A stretch of DNA of 64,000 bases from PNNG01 sp046291695 (GTDB lineage Bacteria > Bacteroidota > Bacteroidia > UBA7662), in contig JBKBSO010000005.1 of NCBI GenBank assembly GCA_046291695.1, positions 114,642-178,641 on the forward strand, given 5' to 3'. Under the pieces are notes generated by a model. That model worked only from the letters and a program-made list of their open reading frames with translations. It was not told the origin of the DNA and did not search any database. Positions 1 through 8,188 of the stretch are shown here, piece by piece. The number at the start of each line of letters is the position of its first letter. The stretch's first letter is position 1. The translations under genes and the position numbers were made by a program.

Positions 1-179
1 GGCGTTGATTGATTTGTTCTTAAATCGGGAGCTTCGGACTTGATTCATGGCTTGGGGTTGGATTAAAGGTAATTGGCTAGCGAGGGGAAAATCAATAGGG
101 CAAACGGAACGTTGTTTTGGGGCAGCTGAATTACACTTTTTGACCGATTTACAATAAATTGCAGCCTTAAAGTTGAAGC

Positions 180-2342
180 ATGAAAAAATTATTCTTATTG
201 CCTTTTACGGCAATGGCCATTAACCTTGCCCAAGCGATAAGCCCTCCTGACGAGGGAATGTATCCTATGAGTGAACTTGCACGCCTCAATTTGCAGGCCA
301 AGGGCATGATGCTCACGCCAGAGCAACTATTCAGCACCGAAGGCGTGAGTCTGGTACAGGCCTTGGTACGTGTAGGAGGTTGTACTGGATCGTTTGTTTC
401 GCCGAATGGATTGATCATCACCAATCATCACTGTGCTTTTGGTGCCGTAGCTGCTGCAAGTTCTGTGGATAACGATTATATATCCAATGGTTTTTTGGCT
501 GTAGATGGTTCGCTCGAAATACCTGCAACCGGCTTAACCGTGCGCATTACAACAAGCTATGAGGATGTCTCGGAGCGGGTAATGGCTGCAGTAAAGGGTA
601 TCGAAGATCCGGCGGCACGTCTTGCGGGGATCAGGGCTGCTATGCGCCAGATAGAGGCTGAGGAAGCGGCTAAAGCACCTGCTTTAAAGCATGAAGTGTC
701 GGAAATGTTCCTGGGCCGCAGTTATGTGCTTTTTCATTATCAGACCATCAATGATATACGATTGGTGTATGTGCCGCCTAGGAATATTGGCGAATTTGGT
801 GGTGAAAGTGATAATTGGATGTGGCCCCGACATAATGGCGATTTTGCCTTTGTTCGTGCTTATGTAGCACCCGACGGTAGTGGGGCTAATTTCAGCAAGG
901 ATAATGTGCCCTTTAAACCGGCCAATCACCTCACGGTAAATCCCAATGGGGTTCAAGAAGAGGATTTTGTGTTCATCATGGGCTATCCTGGTCGTACTTT
1001 TCGGCATTATCCGGCAGCATATCTTGAGTATCAACGCGATTACTTGTTGCCATATACCAGCAAAACCTTCGATTGGCTTATCGATTATATGAAGGCTTTG
1101 GGCAAGGTTGATGAGGCTAAGGGAATAGCCTTGGCCAGTCGTCAGAAATCCTTAGCCAACGTCACCAAAAACTACAAAGGTAAATTACAAGGCATGCGTC
1201 GTATTGGTTTGGTGGAGAATAAACGCAATGAAGAATTGGATATGCAAAAGCAAATCGCTGCCAATCCGGCTTTGGCTGAGCGGTATGGGAATTTGATGAT
1301 GCAGTTGGATAGCCTTTACGGACAGATGAAGTTGGCAGCACCGCGTTCTATGTGGATGAACTATTTGCTTCGAAACTCAGCAAGCATGCAGGTTGCGGTG
1401 ACCATCGCTGAAGCCCGTATGGCTTTAGAATTGGCCCCGAAAGCTGAGCGTGCAAGCATGCTCATTAAACTCACACCCAAATTGCGCACCAGTATTGAAA
1501 GCGCTTTTGGGGCTTATGATGCGATGCTTGATCGCGATTTTATGGCCTATATGTTGCAAGAAAGCCGACAGTGGCCTAAAGATCAACAATGGACGGCCCT
1601 AACAGCCCTAAAAGGGAAGGGTAGTTTTGATGAAAAGTTGGAGTCTATGTTAAACAGGCTGTTTTCTGCTAAAGGTGGCTATGGTAATAAGGAAGCCATG
1701 TTGCTTGCTTTTGACAAAAATCCCATGAAGTTTATTTACCGAAAAGATGAACTTGCATTTTTGGCTTCCGAAGTCTTTATGCGACAGCAAGAACTTCGCT
1801 ACAACGATCAGCAAATCAATGGCAGGTTATCGCAACTTTTACCCGAATTTTTAGAGCTGAAACTTAGTTTGCAGTCGAGCGATTTTGTGCCCGATGCCAA
1901 CAGCACCTTACGCCTTACCTTTGGTTACATTCGTGGTTATGAGCCCGAAGACGGGGTATATCAGGCGCCATTTACCACCATTAGCGGTTTAATTGCAAAG
2001 GGAGAAGCAAGCGGTGATTATGAATTGAATCAGGATTTGGAACAAGCCTATGCGCGGGGCAATATGGAGGCTTACATCAAGCCGAGTCTGAAGGATGTTC
2101 CAGTGGGTATATTATACAATATGGATACCACTGGAGGGAATTCCGGTTCACCGGTTATGAATGCGAAGGGCGAGCTCATTGGGGTGAATTTTGATAGGGC
2201 TTATACAGCTACAATCAATGATTTTGCTTGGAATGAAGCTTATAGTCGTTCCATCGGTGTTGATATCCGATTTGTACTTTGGGTGGTAGATAAGGTTGCC
2301 AATGCCAGCTTCTTGCTCGAAGAAATGGGCATTAAGCCTTAA
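180..2342 (+). CDS. S46 family dipeptidyl-peptidase, DPP11-like
   Basis: Secreted or periplasmic serine exopeptidase that removes dipeptides from peptide N-termini. The 720-aa length is normal for S46. Residues 1-19 form a signal peptide ending in an Ala-rich AQA site. The catalytic His lies in TNHHC (residues 81-85), the probable catalytic Asp is 221 (HNGDFAF), and the Ser is 655 in GNSGSP. The residue 18 after that Ser is Arg673 (NFDR). From memory, DPP11 enzymes (Asp/Glu at P1) have Arg here and DPP7 enzymes (hydrophobic P1) have Gly, so DPP11-like specificity is the better guess. There is no T9SS sorting domain, which fits a periplasmic enzyme. The gene stands alone and is followed by a strong terminator. 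The family call is secure; the specificity is inferred from one residue. Confidence 0.93.
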   Translation: MKKLFLLPFTAMAINLAQAISPPDEGMYPMSELARLNLQAKGMMLTPEQLFSTEGVSLVQALVRVGGCTGSFVSPNGLIITNHHCAFGAVAAASSVDNDYISNGFLAVDGSLEIPATGLTVRITTSYEDVSERVMAAVKGIEDPAARLAGIRAAMRQIEAEEAAKAPALKHEVSEMFLGRSYVLFHYQTINDIRLVYVPPRNIGEFGGESDNWMWPRHNGDFAFVRAYVAPDGSGANFSKDNVPFKPANHLTVNPNGVQEEDFVFIMGYPGRTFRHYPAAYLEYQRDYLLPYTSKTFDWLIDYMKALGKVDEAKGIALASRQKSLANVTKNYKGKLQGMRRIGLVENKRNEELDMQKQIAANPALAERYGNLMMQLDSLYGQMKLAAPRSMWMNYLLRNSASMQVAVTIAEARMALELAPKAERASMLIKLTPKLRTSIESAFGAYDAMLDRDFMAYMLQESRQWPKDQQWTALTALKGKGSFDEKLESMLNRLFSAKGGYGNKEAMLLAFDKNPMKFIYRKDELAFLASEVFMRQQELRYNDQQINGRLSQLLPEFLELKLSLQSSDFVPDANSTLRLTFGYIRGYEPEDGVYQAPFTTISGLIAKGEASGDYELNQDLEQAYARGNMEAYIKPSLKDVPVGILYNMDTTGGNSGSPVMNAKGELIGVNFDRAYTATINDFAWNEAYSRSIGVDIRFVLWVVDKVANASFLLEEMGIKP

Positions 2343-2361
2343 GTTTTGGCCTTGGAAAGGC

Positions 2362-2401
2362 AAAAAAAAAGCGGCTCTTCAGAATGAGGAGCCGCTTTTT
2401 T
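2362..2401. terminator. Bidirectional rho-independent terminator
   Basis: A 7-bp GC-rich stem (GCGGCTC 2371-2377, GAGCCGC 2389-2395) with an 11-nt loop is flanked by an A-run on the left and a T-run on the right. It can therefore terminate both the S46 peptidase gene and the convergent HNH-AP2 gene. Confidence 0.9.
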
Positions 2402-2413
2402 AATCATGAAAGC

Positions 2414-2956
2414 TTACTTTTTTTCAGGAACGTTGTTCAATCCGTTCGTTTTTCCGAAAAGCTCAAGCGACTTCTCATTGTAAGCCAATGCTGCTTCTTC
2501 TGGGGTCAGGTATAAGCCCAGGTCAATGCGCTCTTTATTGTGAAATATAATTGCACGAAACTTCTTGCCGCTTTTCACTACACCGCGGTAACCAAATTGA
2601 TTCTCCGTTTTAGATGTATTGCGAACCACTTTAGCGCGAATCGCCCATTCGAGATTCGCCAAACGGCAGTCGAGCGGATTTCCATTGATGAGGTTTACCA
2701 ACAAGCGCTCGTTAGAATCGTGCTTTGGAATAAACTTTTCAGCAATGAGTTTGTGCAAATAGATGGTTTCATTCTTATAAGCACCATCGCCCAAAGGCCA
2801 GTTTTTTTGAAAAAAAGCATAACCTCTTGAATGTTTCCTGAGGTTTGGCACAAAGCCAATTTTTTTCAGATAAGGGTTTTCCGTGAGGAATTCATACACA
2901 TGATCATCTACAACGGCAGATTCATCGGTGTTTTTCAGTGGAATTTTTACTAACAT
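2414..2956 (-). CDS. HNH-AP2 domain protein, probably nuclease-dead DNA-binding protein
   Basis: 180 aa. The middle (about residues 67-112) resembles an HNH_3 homing-endonuclease fold: LHKLIAEKFIP, then VNLINGNPLDCRLANLEWA. The C-terminal part (about 120-175) looks like an AP2/ERF DNA-binding domain: GYRGVV, FRAIIF, DLGLYLTPEEAALAYN. The usual HNH core reads N-H-I-D-G-N; here it reads N-L-I-N-G-N, so the general-base His and the metal-binding Asp are both replaced. The protein has probably lost cleavage and kept DNA binding. It sits 63 bp downstream of dnaX on the same strand, with no intron or mobile element nearby, which argues for a resident gene. Its actual role is unknown; a regulator is my inference. 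Confidence 0.75.
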   Translation of the reverse strand: MLVKIPLKNTDESAVVDDHVYEFLTENPYLKKIGFVPNLRKHSRGYAFFQKNWPLGDGAYKNETIYLHKLIAEKFIPKHDSNERLLVNLINGNPLDCRLANLEWAIRAKVVRNTSKTENQFGYRGVVKSGKKFRAIIFHNKERIDLGLYLTPEEAALAYNEKSLELFGKTNGLNNVPEKK

Positions 2957-3019
2957 GTTCTTGACTTTAGTTTATTGTTTTCGTCAGAAATAGGAAATTA
3001 TCGAACGAATATAGCGCAA

Positions 3020-4747
3020 TCAATAATTAATGTCAAGTTCAAACATTTTTACAAAATCCATGAGATACGGGTTTTTTGCTGCTAAATGCCCGAATTTATC
3101 AGCAGATGTTATTGGTTTAACACTTTCTGACGTATTTTCTAAAAAATCATACGCAAAATTTATAGCAAAATTTCCTGTCCAGTGCCTTAGTTTTTCGACC
3201 AATTCTTGTTTTTCCGATTCAAAAAGCTGATGCTGTGGGGTGTTGTGAATAATCATTCTAAATTGCTGGCCCGCATCTAACACTGGATGTGATTCAGCAA
3301 GTAAAGCGTGCAAGTAATCTTTTTTAGCTGCTTTGGTTTCTGTCAATAAGCGTTCCCAAGCGTCTGAAAAACTTAAATCGCCAATTTCTAAAGTGGGTTT
3401 CGAAAGGGTATCTGTTTCAACTTCCGCTTGCCTGGTTTTTATACCGGCTAAGTTTTTGCCAATTTTGATGATGCTGGCTGAATTGCTTTTGGGGATTTGT
3501 ATGGCTGTTTTGGTCTCTGAAGCAGCAGAGGTTTGAAGAGGAGGGGAGTCGTCTTTTTGTATTTTAATGCTCGCAACAGCATTGGTTTTGAATGCAGTTA
3601 CGGTTTGACTACTACTATTTTTTTTTTCTTCTTCTAAGGTGGCAATTTGAAGTAAATTCGGTAAAAAACACATCTTCATGAGTGCCAACTCTACCAATAG
3701 GCGGGGGTTTTTACTTTGTTTATAATTTATTTCTGTTTGAGCGCCATAATTTAAAGCTGTAAGTAAAAAACCTGCCGGGGCCAATTGGGTTTGTTCCTGA
3801 TATCTCGTCCGCACTTCGTTACTTACTTCCAGTAGTTTTACCGTTCGGGCGTCTTTGGCCATAAGTAAATTCCTGAAGTGTCCGGCAAGTCCGGTAATGA
3901 AGTTGATGCCATCAAAGCCTTTGCTAATCACTTCATCGAGTAACAGGCTTACTTCGGCCAACTCTTGTTTGAGTAACATTTCAGTGGTCCTGAAATAGTA
4001 GTCATGATCAATGATGTTCAGGTTGTCGATGACGGCGGTATAACTGAGTTTGCCATTCGAAAAACTTACTACTTGATCCATGATGGATAAGGCATCTCGC
4101 AAAGCACCATCTGCTTTTTGAGCAATGATATGTAAGGCATTGTATTCGTATTCAATGCCTTCTTGCGCGCAGATTTTTTCGAGCTGTTTCGCAATATCAT
4201 CAATCTGGATTCGGTTAAAATCGAAAATCTGACAACGCGATAATATGGTAGGCAGGATTTTGTGCTTTTCGGTGGTTGCCAAAATGAAGATGGCATAGGA
4301 GGGGGGTTCTTCCAGGGTTTTCAAAAAAGCATTGAAGGCTGCCGTCGAGAGCATGTGCACCTCATCGATGATGTAGATTTTGTACTTACTTCCCTGAGGG
4401 GCATAACGCACTTGTTCTACAAGGCTGCGGATGTCGTCAACCGAATTGTTCGAAGCCGCATCCAGCTCATGGATGGCCATAGAGCCACCCTTATTGAAGG
4501 AGTTACAAGAATCACAATTATTACAGGCCTCGCCCTCTGTGGTGAGCTGAGTGCAATTGATGGTTTTGGCAAATATGCGTGCACATGTGGTCTTTCCAAC
4601 CCCGCGTGGTCCGCAAAACAAAAATGCCTGAGCCAACTGCCCGGTTCTGATCGCATTTTTGAGTGTTCCAGTGATGTGATGCTGACCAACCACCGTATCG
4701 AAACTCGCCGGCCGGTACTTTCGGAACGATACCATGTAGTTCTCCAT
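3020..4747 (-). CDS. dnaX: DNA polymerase III subunit gamma/tau
   Basis: Clamp-loader ATPase that loads the sliding clamp at the replication fork. 575 aa. Visible are the N-terminal SFRKYRP motif, Walker A GPRGVGKT (46-53), a Cys4 zinc module (C65, C75, C78, C81), Walker B IIDEVH (126-131), and the sensor-1/SRC region near 155-175. Residues beyond about 370 form the variable tau-like region, rich in Lys/Ser/Thr. The annotated start gives MENYMVSF; a second Met at codon 5 (position 4735) would give MVSFRKYRP, which is closer to the conserved family start. The -7-like element at 4752-4759 lies so near the first ATG that the second Met may be the real start. Confidence 0.96.
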   Translation of the reverse strand: MENYMVSFRKYRPASFDTVVGQHHITGTLKNAIRTGQLAQAFLFCGPRGVGKTTCARIFAKTINCTQLTTEGEACNNCDSCNSFNKGGSMAIHELDAASNNSVDDIRSLVEQVRYAPQGSKYKIYIIDEVHMLSTAAFNAFLKTLEEPPSYAIFILATTEKHKILPTILSRCQIFDFNRIQIDDIAKQLEKICAQEGIEYEYNALHIIAQKADGALRDALSIMDQVVSFSNGKLSYTAVIDNLNIIDHDYYFRTTEMLLKQELAEVSLLLDEVISKGFDGINFITGLAGHFRNLLMAKDARTVKLLEVSNEVRTRYQEQTQLAPAGFLLTALNYGAQTEINYKQSKNPRLLVELALMKMCFLPNLLQIATLEEEKKNSSSQTVTAFKTNAVASIKIQKDDSPPLQTSAASETKTAIQIPKSNSASIIKIGKNLAGIKTRQAEVETDTLSKPTLEIGDLSFSDAWERLLTETKAAKKDYLHALLAESHPVLDAGQQFRMIIHNTPQHQLFESEKQELVEKLRHWTGNFAINFAYDFLENTSESVKPITSADKFGHLAAKNPYLMDFVKMFELDINY

Positions 4748-4751
4748 AGCA

Positions 4752-4759
4752 CAAATGTA
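4752..4759 (-). promoter_or_regulatory. Promoter -7 element for dnaX
   Basis: On the minus strand this reads TACATTTG, an exact match to the Bacteroidota -7 consensus TAnnTTTG. No clear -33 box is visible. The element ends 4 bp before the annotated dnaX ATG, so transcription would begin at or inside the annotated start codon. Confidence 0.5.
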
Positions 4760-4799
4760 AATACTTTTCGCTCGCGCATGACCTTACTTCATAGCTGCG

Positions 4800-4808
4800 T
4801 TATCCACA
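4800..4808 (+). promoter_or_regulatory. Possible DnaA box between dnaX and rpsF
   Basis: TTATCCACA matches the strong E. coli DnaA box exactly and lies in the 158-bp divergent intergenic region. About 0.5 copies of this 9-mer are expected by chance over both strands of a window this size, so position alone is modest evidence. Confidence 0.35.
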
Positions 4809-4867
4809 CTTTTGCATGTGTTCAGATTATTTTCGCAATAACGCTTTTTCAATCCTTTATTCTTTCT

Positions 4868-4875
4868 TACATTTG
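4868..4875 (+). promoter_or_regulatory. Promoter -7 element of the rpsF operon
   Basis: TACATTTG matches TAnnTTTG exactly, 30 bp before the rpsF ATG. A T-run at 4845-4849, about 19 bp upstream, could serve as a weak -33 element. Confidence 0.65.
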
Positions 4876-4905
4876 CACTCCATTTTAAAATTTAAACTGA
4901 AACAA

Positions 4906-5268
4906 ATGAATCAGTACGAATCCGTATTTATCATGACGCCGGTGCTCACCGACGAAATGGTAAAAGACACGGTCGCGAAGTTTGAGAAGGTGCTGAAGGA
5001 AAACGGTGCCGAAATAGTTCACCAGGCAAACTGGGGCCTGCGTAAACTTGCCTATCCCATCCAGAAGAAATCTACAGGTTTCTACCACTTGATTGAATTC
5101 AAAGCGCCGTCGACTATCATCGACAAGTTAGAGCTTGAATTTCGTCGTGATGAGCGCATCTTGCGCTTCCTTACCGTGGCACTCGATAAGTATGCCATCA
5201 CTTACAACGAATCGCGCCGTAAAAATGCGAATAAAGCGGCTTCAACAACCGTAACCGAGGAGGCTTAA
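4906..5268 (+). CDS. rpsF: 30S ribosomal protein S6
   Basis: Component of the 30S central domain that binds 16S rRNA together with S18. 120 aa from the ATG at 4906 (MNQYESVFIMTPVL). The frame stays open upstream to 4816, but that extension does not resemble S6 and would lie over the promoter, so it is excluded. The S6 features are the YESVFIMTP N-terminus, the NWGLRKLAYPIQKKSTGFYH core and a lysine/alanine-rich tail. First gene of rpsF-rpsR-rplI, with a 4-bp gap to rpsR. A GAGGAGG stretch just before the stop could act as a ribosome-binding site for rpsR, which is unusual for this phylum. Confidence 0.97.
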   Translation: MNQYESVFIMTPVLTDEMVKDTVAKFEKVLKENGAEIVHQANWGLRKLAYPIQKKSTGFYHLIEFKAPSTIIDKLELEFRRDERILRFLTVALDKYAITYNESRRKNANKAASTTVTEEA

Positions 5269-5272
5269 TCAA

Positions 5273-5530
5273 ATGATTAGTAATAGCTTTGCCGCCATTC
5301 CCGTCAAGGACGAGAACCGCAAAAAATATTGCCGCTTTAAGAAAAACGGCATTAAGTATATCGATTACAAGGATGCCGACTTCCTCTTGAAGTTTGTAAA
5401 CGAACAAGGTAAAGTATTGCCACGTCGTTTAACCGGTACCTCATTGAAGTATCAGCGTAAAGTAAGTCAGGCCATTAAGCGTGCACGCCACCTGGCGCTC
5501 ATGCCTTACGTAGCCGATGGTTTGAAATAA
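5273..5530 (+). CDS. rpsR: 30S ribosomal protein S18
   Basis: Small-subunit protein that pairs with S6 on the platform of the 30S subunit. 85 aa. Recognised by KKYCRFKKNGIKYIDYKD, LPRRLTGTSLKYQRKVSQAIKRARHLALMPY-type S18 blocks and the basic C-terminus. Four bases after rpsF and 18 bp before rplI, so it is part of the same transcript. Confidence 0.97.
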   Translation: MISNSFAAIPVKDENRKKYCRFKKNGIKYIDYKDADFLLKFVNEQGKVLPRRLTGTSLKYQRKVSQAIKRARHLALMPYVADGLK

Positions 5531-5548
5531 GAAGGGGAGGAAAGAATC

Positions 5549-5992
5549 ATGGAAGTAATACTTAAGCAAGATATTAAAGGACTGGGCTACAAGTACGATG
5601 TAGTGAAAGTTAAGCCCGGGTACGGAAGAAACTACCTGATACCTGAAGGTTTGGCATCAGTTGCCAATAAAGCCGCCCTTAAAGAGCGTGCTGAAAATGT
5701 AAAGCAAGCGACCTTTAAACAAGAAAAGCTGAAGAATGATGCCGTTGCCTTGGCCGAAAACCTCAAGGCCCTTACCTTGTCGCTCGGCGCAAAGGTTGGT
5801 GAAAATGGTCGCATTTTCGGTGCAATCACTACCCTGCAGGTGGCGGATGCGCTCAAGAATAAAGGTTTTGAAGTTGACCGACGTAAACTTGAAATCAAAT
5901 CAGATATCAAAGAGCTGGGAACATATACCGTAGAAGCCGATTTGCATCGCGAGGTAAAAGCCGAGTTTTCGATTCAAGTTGTTGCCGAATAA
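5549..5992 (+). CDS. rplI: 50S ribosomal protein L9
   Basis: Large-subunit protein at the base of the L1 stalk that helps maintain the reading frame. 147 aa, the usual length. The N-terminal L9 signature (MEVILKQDIKGLGYKYD, then KPGYGRNYLIP) is followed by a charged alanine/lysine-rich connecting helix (about 45-75) and the C-terminal RNA-binding domain. Last gene of the operon; a strong terminator follows 23 bp later. Confidence 0.98.
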   Translation: MEVILKQDIKGLGYKYDVVKVKPGYGRNYLIPEGLASVANKAALKERAENVKQATFKQEKLKNDAVALAENLKALTLSLGAKVGENGRIFGAITTLQVADALKNKGFEVDRRKLEIKSDIKELGTYTVEADLHREVKAEFSIQVVAE

Positions 5993-6010
5993 GCAATTAT
6001 TGCTCGATAC

Positions 6011-6047
6011 AAAAAAGTCGCTCACCATTTGGGAGCGACTTTTTTTA
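6011..6047. terminator. Bidirectional terminator after rplI
   Basis: An 8-bp stem (AGTCGCTC 6016-6023, GAGCGACT 6033-6040) with a 9-nt loop, an A-run to the left and seven T to the right. It ends the rpsF-rpsR-rplI transcript and can also stop minus-strand transcription. Nothing recognisable lies between 6048 and 6246. Confidence 0.9.
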
Positions 6048-6246
6048 TGCAGCTGAGCCTTGTTATTAAACCGGAATTTAGGGTGCTGTTTACGATTAGA
6101 TTGACAATGCTTAATTTTAGATGCCTGAAGGTTTAGTGCCCCGGCAGATGCTTGTCGTGATGCCGACCCCATTTAAGCGAGCTGAACTTTAAGGGATGGA
6201 ATCTCCTATGGTCTTTATTGTTTCTATTCATTAGCAAGTTGTCTGC

Positions 6247-8033
6247 TTATCGCTTATACAACTTAAACACCTGCTCGTGCAGCTTTGCTTGTAGCTTGAG
6301 GATGTACAATCCTGATTCGAGTCCGTGTAGGTCTACGCTGATTCGGCCATCTTGAACCTCCTTGAATGGTATTTCACGAAGCAGTTGGCCATTCAACCTG
6401 TATATGTGGATGCTGGCATGCTCAATGTGTGCATAATCGCCACTGATATAGCAGATATCCTGCGCTGGATTTGGGTAAAGTCGTAAGGCATCCTGCTCCA
6501 GCTGCAGCACAGGCAAGCCGGTGGCCCCATAAATACTACAGTCGTTAAAGGCCAGTTGAATTTGGGCTTTAGCTGCTTTTAACGCATATAGGGAAGCTTG
6601 TGCCCCGCCCGATGGTGCCCGCGCCCAAAGTGCCCCTACCACATAGCTGTTTACCTGCCCTCGGGTCATGCGAAATGGCCCCATGCTCATCACAAAACGC
6701 CTTGGCGCCGGATGCCCCGTGAGGTTTGGTCCGGGTTGGGCTCCCGTCCATTCAAAGGGGGCACTTACCGGATTGGTATGTGAACCGCCAAGTCCATAGC
6801 CATGTGGATCGGTATTTCCGGGATATTGATAACGCGCAGGTAAGTTTGTGCTGCCGGCACTGCCTGGATAGCCATTGCCTCCAAATACCATCTGAACGCC
6901 ATTTTTCCAGCGTCCCGATAACTAATAATACATATGCGTGCCGGTGGTTGGATTTCCCATAGGCGTAGCATCATTATTAAAACTGATGAAATTCCACATG
7001 CTGATGTGCTCGGTAGCGGTTTGAAACGCACAATCTGGAACCATCTCGTCAATTTGGCCATTCAGGTTATTGTCGATGCCATCGTTAGGCGTGGAATAGG
7101 GACCGCGAAATACCGCGAATGCCGCTGCCGGGGATTGATACCATAGCCGAGTGGACCTTCATCGTCGTCATCGGCATTGTAAACAATGCCCATGCCATGG
7201 GTAACATCGCATCCGATAAAATCGTCGTTCGGGTTGCCTAAAGCGGGTTCTACAAAATTCCCGATGAAGGTACTGTCGAGTCGTACCGTAGATCGGTTGA
7301 TGATTTTATACTGGTGGAAAACCGCATTGCGCAGGGCGCCCTGCCGGTTGAAAGCAAAAATGGTTTCCTGCACCTCGATGCCCAAGGCCGATGATTGGTG
7401 CCCGTTGCTATTGTACCTGTCGTTGTATACCATCCAAATGGCCTCATCGCCCGGAATAAGCGGATAGTCGCCATTTTCAGGATCATATAACCCATTGCCA
7501 TTTACGTCTTCGAATGGCGCCAAATCGGGTGAATAGCCCAGAGCTACTTCGCCATTGCCTGGCCATTCGGCGATATTGGCTGGTACCTGATAATTGGGAA
7601 GCTGGTAATTGTTTCGATGATGTCGGATTTCAGCAGCAGTTAACTTCCAGCTTCTGTCGAACAGGTTACACTGCCCCTGGCTGATGATGGCTGAATCGGG
7701 CATGATGGGTCCAGGCCAAAAGCCTATACCCAAACTGCTGCTTTGACGGTAGGTTTGGCCGGCTACCTTTAAGAGACCCATAGCATCTATGCCACCCATC
7801 CAAAAATTCATGGCGTTGAAGGATGTTCTGCCGGAAGCTTTGGGGACTTCAAAGCCCGGATTGCCGTTGGCTTGCGTCCAGTGTGGTCCGCCAACAAGGT
7901 AATGGGCCCTGATGTTGTTGAGCTCCATCATTGTTCGGGATACCGGTGGGTTACAATTGGCCAGCTGCGCATGTGATTGACGCACATTAAAAATGAATAA
8001 AGCGAATAGGAGCGAAAGTAGCTGTGTTTTCAT
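6247..8033 (-). pseudogene. T9SS-secreted protein gene broken by a frameshift and a stop
   Basis: The N-terminal fragment (7062-8033) starts with a signal peptide (MKTQLLSLLFALFIF) and runs well conserved to GYGINP. A C-run of four at 7130-7133 (G on the plus strand) is one base short: adding one C gives GYGINPPAAAFAVFRGPY and restores the frame into a Ca-binding-like NDGIDNNLNGQIDE segment. A TAG at 6922-6924 then interrupts HMYY-stop-LSGRWKNG before the last fragment (to 6247). That fragment ends in a T9SS type A sorting domain (LRLYPNPAQD ... SGLYILKL). With both lesions repaired it would be about 595 aa. Related proteins are common secreted proteins of unknown role in Bacteroidota. Two lesions favour a real pseudogene over a sequencing error. 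Confidence 0.8.
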
Positions 8034-8188
8034 GGCATTGGTTTTAGGAGTTTACCCGATACTGCCTGTCAAAATCAATTAAGCTTGCTGACAACAGTTC
8101 CGACTTACCTTACAACAGCTAAAGTAATACGTTCACGGTTTTGTGTCAATCGCTGTTAAGAAAGTTGACAAAATCGTGACGTTTGGAT

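Noticed and set aside
464..472. DnaA-box sequence TGTGGATAA
   Set aside because: It lies within the coding sequence of the S46 peptidase; a single copy is expected by chance.
4262..4888. 208-codon open frame opposite dnaX
   Set aside because: It is antisense to conserved dnaX codons and its product resembles nothing; it is a shadow of the real gene.
4816..4905. N-terminal extension of rpsF
   Set aside because: It is unlike S6 and overlaps the promoter; ATG at 4906 fits the family.
6048..6246. Possible small RNA between the terminator and the broken T9SS gene
   Set aside because: No stable hairpin, promoter or conserved motif was recognised there.
6922..6924. TAG as a recoded amino acid
   Set aside because: No pyrrolysine-type context, and a second lesion nearby makes a plain pseudogene simpler.
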